Below are positions 1-9,000 of a DNA stretch of 14,922 bases, piece after piece; within the stretch, counting starts at the first letter, position 1, and every line of letters begins with the position of its first letter. Position numbers and translations under genes: made by a program. Origin of the DNA: Rodentolepis nana (taxonomy: Eukaryota > Platyhelminthes > Cestoda > Cyclophyllidea > Hymenolepididae). The notes below the pieces were generated by a model. That model searched no databases. It saw nothing but the letters and a program-made list of their open reading frames with translations, and was not told the DNA's origin. The stretch is from contig UZAE01001154.1 in the NCBI GenBank assembly GCA_900617975.1, positions 1 through 14,922 of the forward strand. Reading direction: 5' to 3'.

Positions 1-180
1 AATAACGTAGCTTAGTCTGACATAAGTGTAGCGGACTGCTACACTGGTAAAGCCTGACCGACTCAGAAATCTCTATGACGGATTCTCCAACATCTAGCTA
101 GACTCCCAGAACCAGCTAAGCTATAGCCCAGCTATAAAGGAAACAGACGTGTAGCACGGAGCACGTTTATTCAGTGGGTA
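1..180 (-). repeat. Dispersed repeat, copy 1 (left arm of inverted pair)
   Basis: About 155 bases here (roughly 28-180) match the reverse complement of 1310-1490 at about 90 percent by eye. Shared blocks include the CAGAAATCTCTATG, CCCAGAACCAGCTAA and GTGTAGCACGGA segments. The strand is given relative to copies at 1310, 6766, 8713 and 10390: those read the family in one direction and this copy reads it in the other. On the plus strand it carries a broken reading frame (TQKSL, then PEPAKL-stop-PSYKGNRRVARSTFIQW) related to the minus-strand frame of the other copies. The left boundary may lie outside the window. It is either one end of a foldback element or simply an inverted insertion of the repeat. 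Confidence 0.8.
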
Positions 181-1309
181 TATGACGGATAAAGTGTACA
201 CGCAGGGAGCTACTCATGATCAGGATGGGTCGCTGCACACAGAGTTGTACGGCCGCACCTCCCAATCCTGGCGAGCAGACATGCGGGCATACGATGACGC
301 ACAGAGCGATAACGTGTCCCACATAAGTTCGTACCAAATCAAACTGACACAAATTGTTAGTAAAATCATAAATTCATTCACACTAATTTATTTAAGTGCA
401 TTCATCTCGATTAAATACATACCTCTGGAAGATTCTAGATTTAATATAAATTTAATTACTGTGGATAGGTAGGTTTCTAGGTGGAATTAGAGCTCAACAA
501 ATCAATAAGTTTACAAATTTACGAAACTCAAGAATATAGGCTTTTTTGGAAAATATTAATGAGGTGCCACGATATTGAGATGCTTCAGCTTATTAACAGT
601 CGATTTTGCAAATCAAAATGTTTGAGTGCTTTCCTTAGCGAGTGCTCTTTCTGTTGTTGTGCGGATAAATTCACGTATTCCTACCTGCAACATGTTCATA
701 AAAGCATCATAAATTATTCATGAGACATTATTTGATCATTAAAATGCTCCTAAAACCCATTTAAAGTGATTGAAATGCAAAATATACACGTGCTATTTCA
801 CCCATTACAACCAGTCCTCTAATAGGCAGTATATACAGGAAATACCGTGGGATCAATTTTTCCCTTCAATTGTGCAAATCTGGTTTTATCCTGCAGTCTC
901 CAAATCGAAATCCACCTAGACAGAATGTTCGAGAGAGCATATGATTATCTGGTTGAAACGTGCTCAAACTGCCGACATCAAACAAATTGTGAACAGACCA
1001 CAAGTAAATTTTGGCTTGTGTTGAGCTCGACTTCAACAATCAGTATAAGACAAGGCATGTTACATTAATAGAATTAATCTTCATAAAGCGTATTATCTAA
1101 AGCAAAGTGAAAATAAAAAGGAGAAATCATGCTGCAATATATTGAACCGAATCATATTGTGGGACACTTCATCAATGATCAAATAGAAATCCCGCTTTAG
1201 AATACTACTCAGAAATATTTAGCTATTAAAGTTCGAACGAATTATGCTAGAGTTATCTGATAACTAATCGCTCTGCCAAAAATTACACTTCGCTATCAAT
1301 ATACGTACT
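181..1309. other. Interior between inverted repeat arms, no recognised gene
   Basis: This is about 1.1 kb enclosed by the two inverted repeat arms. The first 160 bases are less AT-rich and open on the plus strand (182-472, 96 codons), and the rest is AT-rich. Other short open stretches (481-723, 847-1068) show no domain, transposase motif or splice structure that I recognise. If the arms are true terminal inverted repeats, this interior has no visible transposase, so the element would be non-autonomous. I do not call a gene here. Confidence 0.5.
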
Positions 1310-1490
1310 GAATAAACGTATTCCGTGCTACACGTTCTTTTCCCTTAGAGCTGGGCTATAGTTTAGCTGGTTCTGGGAGTCAAACCAGATGTTGGAGAAT
1401 CTGCCATAGAGATTTCTGAGTCGGTCAGGGTTTACTAGCATAGCAATCCGCTACATGTTCGAGAGTTTACTAGCATAGCAATCCGCTACA
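1310..1490 (+). repeat. Dispersed repeat, copy 2 (right arm of inverted pair)
   Basis: This is the inverted partner of the segment at 28-180. It belongs to the same family as the copies at 6766-6960, 8713-8810 and 10390-10600; all share the core TCTGCCATAGAGATTTCTGA or close variants. The minus strand reads TQKSLWQI followed by a stop and then PEPAKL-stop, so its frame is broken. The right end contains a 26-base direct duplication (1430-1455 and 1465-1490, period 35). It lies about 330 bp upstream of the start of the intact Kelch gene. Confidence 0.85.
1430..1490 (+). repeat. Local direct duplication, period 35
   Basis: The 26-base segment beginning GTTTACTAGCATAGCAATCC occurs at 1430-1455 and again, identically, at 1465-1490, separated by nine bases (TGTTCGAGA). 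It marks the outer end of the right repeat arm and is probably a recent slippage or end-duplication event, because the two units do not differ. Confidence 0.95.
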
Positions 1491-1818
1491 ACATCCTCTC
1501 CCATGCAAAACACAAGTTTCATGTAACTTCTGGATGCCAAATTCGTTTAATAAAATACAATTTGTTTCGCAATTCATTTTCGCGCTCCTTATGACGCTAC
1601 TTAAATTGTGTTCCATTTTCTTCAAAAACTACCACATATCATATTTGAGTACCAGAAAATTTATGTCAAGCACGTCCCAACTGTAGGGTATTAGATACAA
1701 TTTTATTGGCTATGAAAGGTATGTGTGCTATTTCATTGCTTTAAATACTTACCAAAGTCTGCCACTTTTGCATTCTCATCGCAACCTACCACAGCTTTTT
1801 GCAATAATTGCATTATCG
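1491..1818 (+). promoter_or_regulatory. Putative 5' flank / leader of the Kelch gene
   Basis: This AT-rich 330 bp lies between the repeat and the chosen ATG. I see no convincing TATA box or other promoter element. A pyrimidine-rich tract ending ACCACAG (to about 1793) could be a cis or trans splice acceptor for a short 5' UTR exon, which would favour the ATG at 1819 over the in-frame upstream ATG at 1723. The promoter role is inferred only from position. Confidence 0.3.
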
Positions 1819-4800
1819 ATGAAATTCACAACTGAGATCCGAAATTTCGATAAAGACTTCCTACCTAACTTTGCAAATAGGTTCAATCTATTGCGACAAG
1901 AAATGAGCTTAATTGATTTGAATATACAAGTGAGTACATATTTTTGTTGAAGGGACAACTTTTCTCATTCCAGACCAAAGGCGGCACTTCTATCCCTGCC
2001 CACAAACTTGTCCTTTGTGCACAATTCCCAGGAATAAAAAACAGTATCTTACAGAGCAAACATTCAAACCTCTCAAATTGGAGTCGTTTTCCATATGAGT
2101 AGGTCATTTATCCTGATTCCATTACCAACTCGTTAGTATTGTTAAAGCGGCCGTCGATTTCGCCTACACAGGTGAAATAATCATAAATGTTGAGAACGTA
2201 TTGGGGATATATCTGATGGCCCACAATCTTGGCTGCAAAGAGCTGATTGACTGGACAACGGAGTTCATCAAGACAAGGTTCGTTTATTGCAACCAAAATA
2301 AACAAAATCCGTGTGCGTGTGTGAGAGTGTTAGTTTTAGGGAAGTGAGGTTCAAAAGAAAACCAAAAGATGAGTAATAGAATAGGAGTTTGTGGTAAAGG
2401 ATGAAAAAACGTACCACTCATTACTCATGCGCAAGCGGCCACTGTCTTTTCGAATGTCCGAGGTTTTTCAAAATAATCAGTTATATGTGGAGTTTTAGTG
2501 AATCGGTTTCCCGAACGTTAGAGCAAGCACTAATGGTAAGGATGGATTGTAGGATTAGAGTTTATTGCAAGAGATGTAAGAACATACAATCACTAAACTG
2601 AAGTCTAACGTTTCTGTTACTTCTGAACATGCACATGACGTATTTGCCTTGTAGACTTGATCGACTTAATTTGGAGGAGGTTTGGTCGGCAGCAAATGTC
2701 ACTTCAAACGCTAATCTCATTGAGGTGTGCATACCAAGGATAGCAGGTGATTTTGAGAGATTAGCCTCCAGCCAGCCCTTCCTTCAACACGTAGGTGCCG
2801 ACCAACTTCAAACCTTACTGCATAGTCCCTGGATATGCGATGGAAAAGAAACATTGAAATTCAAGGCAATCTGTACCTGGTTGCATGCATCCTCCTTAAA
2901 TGACGAACACGTTAAAATCGAAAAGCATTTCCGTCCTCTTCTCAAGTTGATCGACATGAAGAAATTGCCAACAGAGGTTATAATTGAAACGTCAGTTAGT
3001 GGATCGGATTACAACTTGTCGGAAAGTGCAAGGTAAAATGTCATTCCCATTATCGAAAATTTGGTTCTTTAGGTCAACGTTTATGGACACATTTAGGAAT
3101 TTGAATAAAATGAAAAAGGAAAGGTACTCTCATTTTTTCTGTAGCACTTGATTTGAAATTCATAATGCATTGTTTTGTCGTCGCAGCTCGAAATCGATGA
3201 TCTGTTTTCATGGGCGTAAAGACATTTCAAGTAGTGGAGTTTTGGAGGCGGTTCCTGAACTAAGTGGAGGACGAAAAGTTTCTTTCCCATTCGAATTTCG
3301 AAACTGCGCCTGCACAGTTGCTTTGGATGGTTGGATCTAGCTTTGATTGCTTACTCTCAATTACTCTTTTTTACTCCTTGTAGGTAGTGTTTATATTCTG
3401 GGTGGTAAAGACAAGTCTGGTGTGACTACATCAAAAGTGGATAGAATCAATCCGCAGAATGGTGAAGTGACCTCACTCCAACCAATGATCGAAAGTAGAG
3501 AGCAATATTCTGCAGTGGCTCGAGATCATGCAGTTCTTGTTTTTGGAGGTTATATTAATCAAAGTGACAAATACTTAGACTCTTGTGAGGAATTCTCACC
3601 TGTAACCAACACGTAAGCATTTTATATGCGGCTAACACGCATTTTAAAACATTTTGCCTGGTGTGATGTTCGGACCTACTTTGATTGCAACTACAGACAT
3701 CTGAAACATTCTGAGTTTGTCCGATTTTGACCGGATAATGACTTACACTCACTTGATTGCTCTTGGCAATGCACTAATATCTGATGAGACTTTTCACTCA
3801 TCTTTTGTTATATCTTGAGAGTTCTGAAAGTACTCACTCATTGGTACATCGTCATTAGTCGTAAGACATTAATGACAGTTGGACATAGCTCAGGTATAGC
3901 TAAAAGGAATGCTTTTAATCTATTTATTATACAGTGGCTTTTGATGCAAATTTCCTCTTATAACTGATTCAAATATAGAATCGCCAGTCGTTTGTTCATT
4001 CAGATTGACAAGATTTTAGAAGTTACGTCCATCAACATGTACATATACAGGTGATTAACGTGTTCTGATATCACGTTCATATGCATTTCGAGATATTTGT
4101 AAATGCATTTTCTGCATTTATGTGAGTTTGTCTGCTTTTGGTTGGAAAATGACTTGCGTTCATTCCACTGCTATTGGTTATGCAATATGATGTGGCTTAT
4201 CACTCTTGGAGAGTTCTGAAAAAATATTGTATAATTTATACATCGTCATAAATAGTTGGATATTTGTATCCAAAGAACACTACTTGGCAACCGTTGATTC
4301 AATCACTTATTAAAGTATTCATGTTGTATTGCCTTTGTTACAAAATTTCTTCTCATATCTGTGAATTGAAGATCTTTCAACTGCCGAAAAAGCAGAGGCT
4401 GGCATGTGAAAATAAGGAAGATGTTGGTAGTATTGTGCCCCAGCATGTGTGCATGTGGATATTAGACCTCGCCTGATTTCAACCTCCAACTTGTAGGTCG
4501 TAGGTCACGAATCAGCAAGTATCACTTGAGAATTTAGTATTTTCAAAATTTAGACGGAGGAAACTGCCCCCAATGCCAACGCCTAGGTGTGCCACAGCAG
4601 CAACACATATACCCGGTGTTGGTGACATTGTTGTTGGTGGGTGTGGTAAAATTAATGATAAATATCCGACTTACAATAAAGCGGAAATCTTTTTGACAAC
4701 TTCATCGCCTCTTGGGCTCGCAGGCAGTTGGTGTGAAATCGCTCCAATGCTTCATTCGAGGTCTTATCCTGCAGCAGAATTTTTCAATGGAAATGTATAC

Positions 4801-6060
4801 GTCGCTAGTGGTTCTATGGAGATGTTGTCTTTTTCTACTGAAGGACCTCCCCAGTGGACCGAAGTGATTAATACCACTTTAAAACTAAAATCGTTGATCT
4901 CTTTTAATGGGAGTCTTTTGTTTGGTGGTGAGTCATGTTCACTTTTATTCAATATTTTCTTGTGTTAGAAATTGCGATGTGTCCACAACAGGGTTATCTT
5001 CTCTCAGTATGAGATCATAAATACAATTTTTTGAAATTCTGACATGCGTTTAGAAATGCTTTGACAACTGGAATAAAAACAGTGCCGTTTGCATATGATT
5101 TCTACCTTAGTAACTCAATGCAACTTATAATTCTTAATTTAAATATCGTGTGTCAAACTTGATTTCACATACATTACAAAGCAGAAATCAATTTTTCCCA
5201 AGGAGTCAATTCAAATGGCATCGAATTTTCTAACTCAAAATTTATCTGTGTCTACACTGTAAGACAAATTAATGTTTATCTTTATACTGCTGTGGTTTTG
5301 ATTGAAGGCTCTCCACACTCCTGGTACTTTTCGCTTTGACAACTCTTGATGAATAGGAAGAAAGATTGGTAGAATTAATACCAGGGAAGGTCCACTCGCA
5401 TCCCTCACCGTCCTTGTTGGGTGACTTCAAACATCTAGACATAAGATTATTAATGTTCAAAAGTCCCAGAAATAACACTCCTTGAAAAGATCGAATTGTA
5501 GCTTAATAGACATACTCGCAGAAAGTCAAGGCTCGTTTAAACAAATGAGATTAACTTGTGTGCAGATGGAAGACAGCCTCACTCATTCACTATGTAGTCA
5601 GACATTGAGATCGATGATGATACAGACGCCACTCTTACCTACTGCAATGCATAATTTACATCGAGTTCATACCAGTATTGTTTTGAGCAAATTGTTCAAT
5701 CAGATAAATTGAGTGGGCTTTCTATTTCCCTCATCTGAAATTGAATTTTATGAGAAAAGTTGTAGATAAACAGCAATCACCAGACACCACTCAATGTTAA
5801 GTAAAATGAAGTAATATTCAGATCTGATCATGATTTATCCTTATTGTAGCTAACGATGAAAGAATATATGAGTTGTTATTCAACCAAGACAACGAGGTAA
5901 GTTTTATGACATTGAAACTCTATGAAAGTACAGGTTACCAATCAATCCTTATTTATTGCTAATTCAGACCTCCTCAGGACAAAAGTATTCTTGGAAGTTC
6001 ATTTCTGAATTGGAAAAAATGAGTTACCGTCGACTTCTGAAGATAACTGATCTCCCGTGA
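1819..6060 (+). CDS. BTB-BACK-Kelch protein, ten exons, intact (KLHL-like)
   Basis: Exons I joined: 1819-1929, 1974-2098, 2137-2277, 2655-3032, 3073-3123, 3187-3329, 3384-3612, 4554-4927, 5850-5896, 5968-6060. All introns are GT-AG. The exons sum to 1692 nt, giving 563 residues and a TGA, with no internal stop. The BTB domain is at about residues 20-125 (IPAHKLVLCAQFP in exon 2, VDFAYTGEI in exon 3). A BACK domain follows at about 126-240 (exon 4). Kelch blades occupy about 315-530, with the diglycine strands YILGG, VLVFGG and DIVVGG, a degenerate VYVASG and possibly SLLFG. Family members are usually 550-650 residues and act as Cullin-3 substrate adaptors or actin-associated proteins. That role is inferred from domain order. 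The 3' blades are weaker than the first ones. An upstream in-frame ATG at 1723 would add 32 residues. Exons 3 and 6 use weak donors (gttcgt, gttgga), so those two junctions need transcript support. Confidence 0.9.
2278..2654 (+). other. Kelch intron 3 (377 bp)
   Basis: This intron runs from donor gttcgt to acceptor TTGCCTTGTAG. It holds a short GT-rich run near 2312-2330 and nothing gene-like. The first ~50 bases, including the unusual donor, recur at 14827-14875 downstream of the decayed exon 3 copy. This supports the exon boundary and shows that introns were duplicated along with exons, so the third copy arose from DNA and not from a spliced transcript. Confidence 0.75.
3613..4553 (+). other. 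Kelch intron 7 (941 bp) with a diverged internal duplication
   Basis: The intron has donor gtaagc and acceptor AAAATTTAG. Two segments, about 3711-3890 and 4121-4262, resemble each other: both have GAGTTTGTC, a block around AATGACTT, GAGAGTTCTGAAA and ACATCGTCAT in the same order and with similar spacing. The similarity is partial, with many substitutions and small gaps. No coding exon is evident. Reading frames within the intron have no recognisable domain, and the spliced frame is correct without them. Confidence 0.6.
4928..5849 (+). other. Kelch intron 8 (922 bp), second half lacking in the paralogue
   Basis: The donor is gtgagt and the acceptor is CTTATTGTAG. The first ~350 bases (4928-5280) align with 9250-9650 behind the broken exon 8 copy. 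The next ~550 bases (about 5281-5820) have no counterpart there. That second part contains open stretches on both strands (plus 5482-5712, minus 5269-5478) that I cannot assign to a family. It is either an old insertion here or a deletion in the copy. Confidence 0.65.
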
Positions 6061-6169
6061 TTCATTTTATCTCCTCCGATAAACAGTTTTCACTGTCTCT
6101 TTCCTCTTGCAAACGAACTGAGGTTAAAATAATGACTGTGTTAAGTTAAAAATATCTTTCTACATTGTA

Positions 6170-6175
6170 AATAAA
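6170..6175 (+). terminator. Candidate polyadenylation signal AATAAA for the Kelch gene
   Basis: The canonical hexamer AATAAA lies 110 bases after the stop codon in an AT-rich 3' flank. It coincides with the target-site repeat of the first retroposon, so it may have existed before the insertion and been duplicated with it (the repeats at 6371 and 6559 also contain AATAAA). Use is inferred from position. Confidence 0.4.
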
Positions 6176-6179
6176 TTTA

Positions 6180-6364
6180 TTTATTTATTTATTTCAAATG
6201 GCAGGCGTTTTGACAGTTATTACTAGCCCTTTAGTTGACTTCGGGCTTCACAGGGAGGATGAAGGGGGGACAGAATAATGATTCACAGATGTAACAGAGT
6301 CAGACAAAAAGGCAGAGAAAAGGTAAGATGAGTACTTTGGAAGGGATCGAATACGGCATGCAGT
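6180..6364 (-). mobile_element. 5'-truncated retroposon copy S1 (SINE- or LINE-3'-end-like)
   Basis: Read on the minus strand, it ends with CCTGCCATTTGAAATAAATA and then further AAAT units, the simple-repeat tail typical of some non-LTR retroposons. It shares its 3' half with copies S2 (6381-6552) and S3 (9811-10148) but lacks the first ~150 bases seen in S3, so it is 5' truncated. It is flanked by direct repeats ATTGTAAATAAATTTA (6164-6179) and ATTGTGAATAAATTTA (6365-6380), which look like target-site duplications. It contains no protein-coding capacity. The autonomous partner is not in the window. Confidence 0.75.
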
Positions 6365-6380
6365 ATTGTGAATAAATTTA

Positions 6381-6552
6381 TTTATTTATTTATATCAAAT
6401 GGCAGGCTTTATGATAGTTATCATTAGCCCTCTAGTTGACTTCGGGCTTCATAGAAGGGAGGAATATCAAAGTTAAAAAGGTCGAGAGGGAGAAACGGAA
6501 GAGGGATTCAAAGATGTAAAAGAGACAGACAGACAGACGTCAGTCAAACCTG
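6381..6552 (-). mobile_element. 5'-truncated retroposon copy S2
   Basis: This is the same family and orientation as S1, even shorter at the 5' end. It contains the block ATCAAATGGCAGGCTTTATG and the GACTTCGGGCTTCATAG segment in common with S1 and S3. It is bordered by ATTGTGAATAAATTTA (6365-6380) and ATTGTGAATAAATTAA (6553-6568). A short CAGA microsatellite (6524-6538) sits at its truncated end. Confidence 0.75.
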
Positions 6553-6765
6553 ATTGTGAATAAATTAAACAATAATAATTGAAAATTAAAACCATAATTC
6601 CACTCTTACCGATGTAAAGTTTTGTTTTGGTGATGGAGAAATTATAAAGGAAGAAAAAATATGCAAAATGAACAGTCAATTATTTATTTATTGTTTAAAT
6701 TGAAAAAAATAAATAAGATTTGAAACCAGAGTGTGCAGAGAATGAAACGCGTGCTCACTCGAACA

Positions 6766-6975
6766 TTAATTTGTGCAGAGATACCACATCACTTTACGAA
6801 TAATGTTGTTCCACGCGATACGTCTGTTTTCTCTATAGCTTGACAATAACTTGGCTAGGTCTGGTGGGTTATCCAAACTTGGTGGAATCAGCCACAGACA
6901 TTTATGGGTATAGTCAAGGCTACACATTTTTGGGGGAAAACCAATCTCAGAGTGCATGGAGAACGAAATATGCAA
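6766..6975 (-). repeat. Dispersed repeat, copy 3, with open minus-strand frame
   Basis: This copy belongs to the family of 1310-1490 and 10390-10600. It keeps the longest version of the shared minus-strand frame: 69 codons including SLDYTHKCLWLIP, then PPDLAKLLSSYRENRR and IAWNNIIRKVMWYLCTN before a stop. The same peptide recurs in broken form in the other copies. I do not recognise the protein family. It might be a remnant of an element-encoded protein or an exon of a dispersed gene family. There is no clear splice or promoter context, so I call it a repeat with coding ancestry and not a gene. Confidence 0.65.
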
Positions 6976-7023
6976 AATAAAATATCAATTATTTCTAACT
7001 TTTAAGTTTCTAATTTTAAGCAG

Positions 7024-8471
7024 AGTGCGTAGAGGAGCAACTACATGCGCTCTGGAACAATTTGGATGGCGTGGTATCAGAAGCTGTTGCCTACGAGGGA
7101 ATTCGGGCAAAAATGATCGATTGTGCCCAAATAATTCTTATGCCTGAATCATCTTTCACCAAAAACTATTTGCTAATCAGACAGGAGTTCACCTGGAAAA
7201 AGAAATTCTTTGCTAAAGCTTCAGCTCAACTTATTGACGTGTCAATGTCTCTTGGATGCAAATCCTCCATACTTGAAATACCCGTGTCTAGAAATCTATA
7301 GGATACACCTGTAACATTACTGTCAAGTTAAATGGGGATAAGATATACCGTTTCCACAGGCACACAGGTCGGTACTCTTTTGATACCAACCAAGGTGTAT
7401 ATGAATCAAGTTGATGTGGAAAATTTGGCTGTGGAAATTCCCTTGACAGAGTGGAAGTCAGCAGATTTAAATGTCCGCGCAATGGTTTCATGATCAGGTA
7501 CAAAAATGACGACTGTTCTCTCAGAGAATACTGGAATTCAGGTTGTTGATATGAAGGACCTAGAGGAAGTGATATTTCAGTGTGGTGATGAAGTCTATGT
7601 TGCTGGTGTTACAGCTTCTAAACCAAAATATATTGGCGATAGCTATGCCCCCATTAGAGATCATAATGTCACAGGTCCAACTTCTAATAAGAGACGAGAA
7701 GTAATCGTTATATCGGTACCGAAAAAGTTGGAATGCGTACAACTGAACCAGAAGGCCACAAACCTTCTGAAACAGAGTAGCGATCTAAGAGAAATTCACT
7801 CAACTGTGTCGTCCTCGGTTTCACAACCTCGGTTACGAATGGGAAGTGTATTGGGAACTCCTATTCGTTTCGATGGATCATTAATTTCCCAACAGCCAAT
7901 GACTGCTATAATCAATCAATCTCCTACTTTCAATACGTTCAGTTCTCAAGACTTGGCTGCTGCAGAAGCATCCAGAATTACCTCCGCCCACACCGGTAAT
8001 GGTGGAAGACAGTTCACATTTACAGGACTCAATAACTCACCTGCTATTTCTTCTCAATATTCACCATCTGCAAGGGCCTTTGAGCAGTTAGGTATTCGTT
8101 GCAATTGTGGACTTCATCTTGCAGCGGTGAGTGCAGTTAGTTCTCCGGTGGAAATCTCTTGCAGTTCTTGTGCTAGGAGAAATTTCGAGATTCTTAGAGA
8201 ACTGGGAAAAGAATCAGTATTCACTTGTGATTGTGGACGAGAGTATGGTGGTATCAGCATGCTTCCCATCAAACTTACATGTCTCTCATGGAGACCTGTC
8301 GTTCCAGTTGTAGTAGACGCGATTTCCATTCATAGTCGAGTTTACGAATCATGCCACATTACTTGCGAGGCTGCTATCAAACCAACTATGGTCTCCAAGC
8401 GTCTGACTGCTAACATTCAACCTGATGGAATAGAGGCTGGTTGTGAGGCGAGTACTTACAAAGTGGTCTAA
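7024..8471 (+). CDS. Unrecognised protein, possible three-exon gene or decaying gene
   Basis: A single frame reads protein-like through the whole stretch but has stops at 7299 (TAG), 7329 (TAA) and 7491 (TGA). Two frame-preserving introns would remove them: 7284-7367 (84 bp, gtgtct...acacag) and 7485-7541 (57 bp, gtttca...attcag). Both donors are weak. The final exon is open for over 300 codons from the ATG at 7506. The N-terminal part (7024-7283) is helical-looking, with SFTKNYLLIRQEFTWKKKFF. The middle is Ser/Thr/Gln-rich (about 7780-8080) and looks disordered. The C-terminal third has CNCG (near 8101), CSSC (near 8160) and CDCG (near 8227), which could bind metal. I recognise no family. 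The start is set by a possible acceptor TTTTAAGCAG at 7014-7023, so the true 5' exons are unknown. Alternatively it is a pseudogene with three stops. Confidence 0.5.
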
Positions 8472-8712
8472 TCAATGGATACATGACCTTCAAGACATCA
8501 ACTCTCCCAACTCGCAACCAACATTATGACCCCACACTTGATGGCCATTCCTAATCTGCTCAGAAGATCGCCATCAAAGAGACATAACCACTCTGAAGAC
8601 TCTCATGGAAGACCCAGAACTGCAAATACTTGTAATTCCTGTAGGAGTAGGGTGATGGTAACTGATATTATTTCGACAGATCCAGATGATTCGTGTACTT
8701 ATGAAGCTAGAT
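8472..8712 (+). other. Possible continuation of the upstream gene, frame unclear
   Basis: After the stop at 8469 two frames stay open and look protein-like. One (8526-8759) reads RRSPSKRHNHSEDSH and NTCNSCRSRV. The other, one base on, reads DITTLKTLMEDPELQ before a stop at about 8653. A third reads TFKTSTLPTRNQHYDP for about 30 codons. An intron with acceptor CTGCTCAG at 8556-8563 could link the upstream gene to one of these, but I cannot decide the frame. It may be a 3' exon, a 3' UTR or decayed coding sequence. The repeat at 8713 ends this segment. Confidence 0.3.
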
Positions 8713-9000
8713 CTGGGAGTTTATCCAAGCATATGGGAATCTGCCACAGAGATTTCTGAGTATAATCAAGGCTAATTTCCGCCGCAACAATCCGCTATAT
8801 TTTATAGAGCAAACTCCAAAACAAAGACAAACTGACAACTTTGTATGGTGTGATCGCTTTAAGAAACATTTTCTCAGCTAATCAGCCTTCAATGCTCAAT
8901 CATGTTGTGCTGAATGTATTTACTTACAAAGAAGTTGCCGTGAGCAAATTTTGCAATCAACGCTTTTCTTGTCGTACGTTCTCTTGACATAGCTTAATTG
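8713..9000 (+). repeat. Dispersed repeat, copy 4
   Basis: The first ~95 bases share the GGGAATCTGCCACAGAGATT core with the other copies. The minus strand reads LDYTQKSLWQIP and LDKLPDLAS-stop. Bases 8870-8990 also align with 10690-10830, including TTCTCAGCTAATNA, TGAATGTA and CAACG-TTTC blocks in the same order. The family's 3' flank in copies 4 and 5 therefore extends some 200 bases beyond the core. The copy ends where the broken Kelch exon 8 begins, near 9000. Confidence 0.7.

Noticed and set aside
1..180. tRNA-like A and B boxes in the dispersed repeat, suggesting a tRNA-derived SINE
   Set aside because: Only loose matches (for example GTTCGAG near 1456) without the right spacing or a foldable cloverleaf.
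1..180. Spliced-leader RNA gene within the repeat
   Set aside because: The sequence does not resemble the flatworm spliced leaders I know, and no donor followed by an Sm-type site is evident.
3781..3805. CTGATGAG motif in intron 7 as a hammerhead ribozyme core
   Set aside because: The GAAA core strand and pairing stems needed for the hammerhead fold are not found at a suitable distance.
8127..8164. A textbook-looking 38-bp intron (gtgagt...ttgcag) in the unknown gene
   Set aside because: Splicing it would lead directly into a TAG after three codons (phase 0 into TTC TTG TGC TAG), and it would remove the CSSC-adjacent coding sequence. The unspliced frame stays open for 100 further codons.
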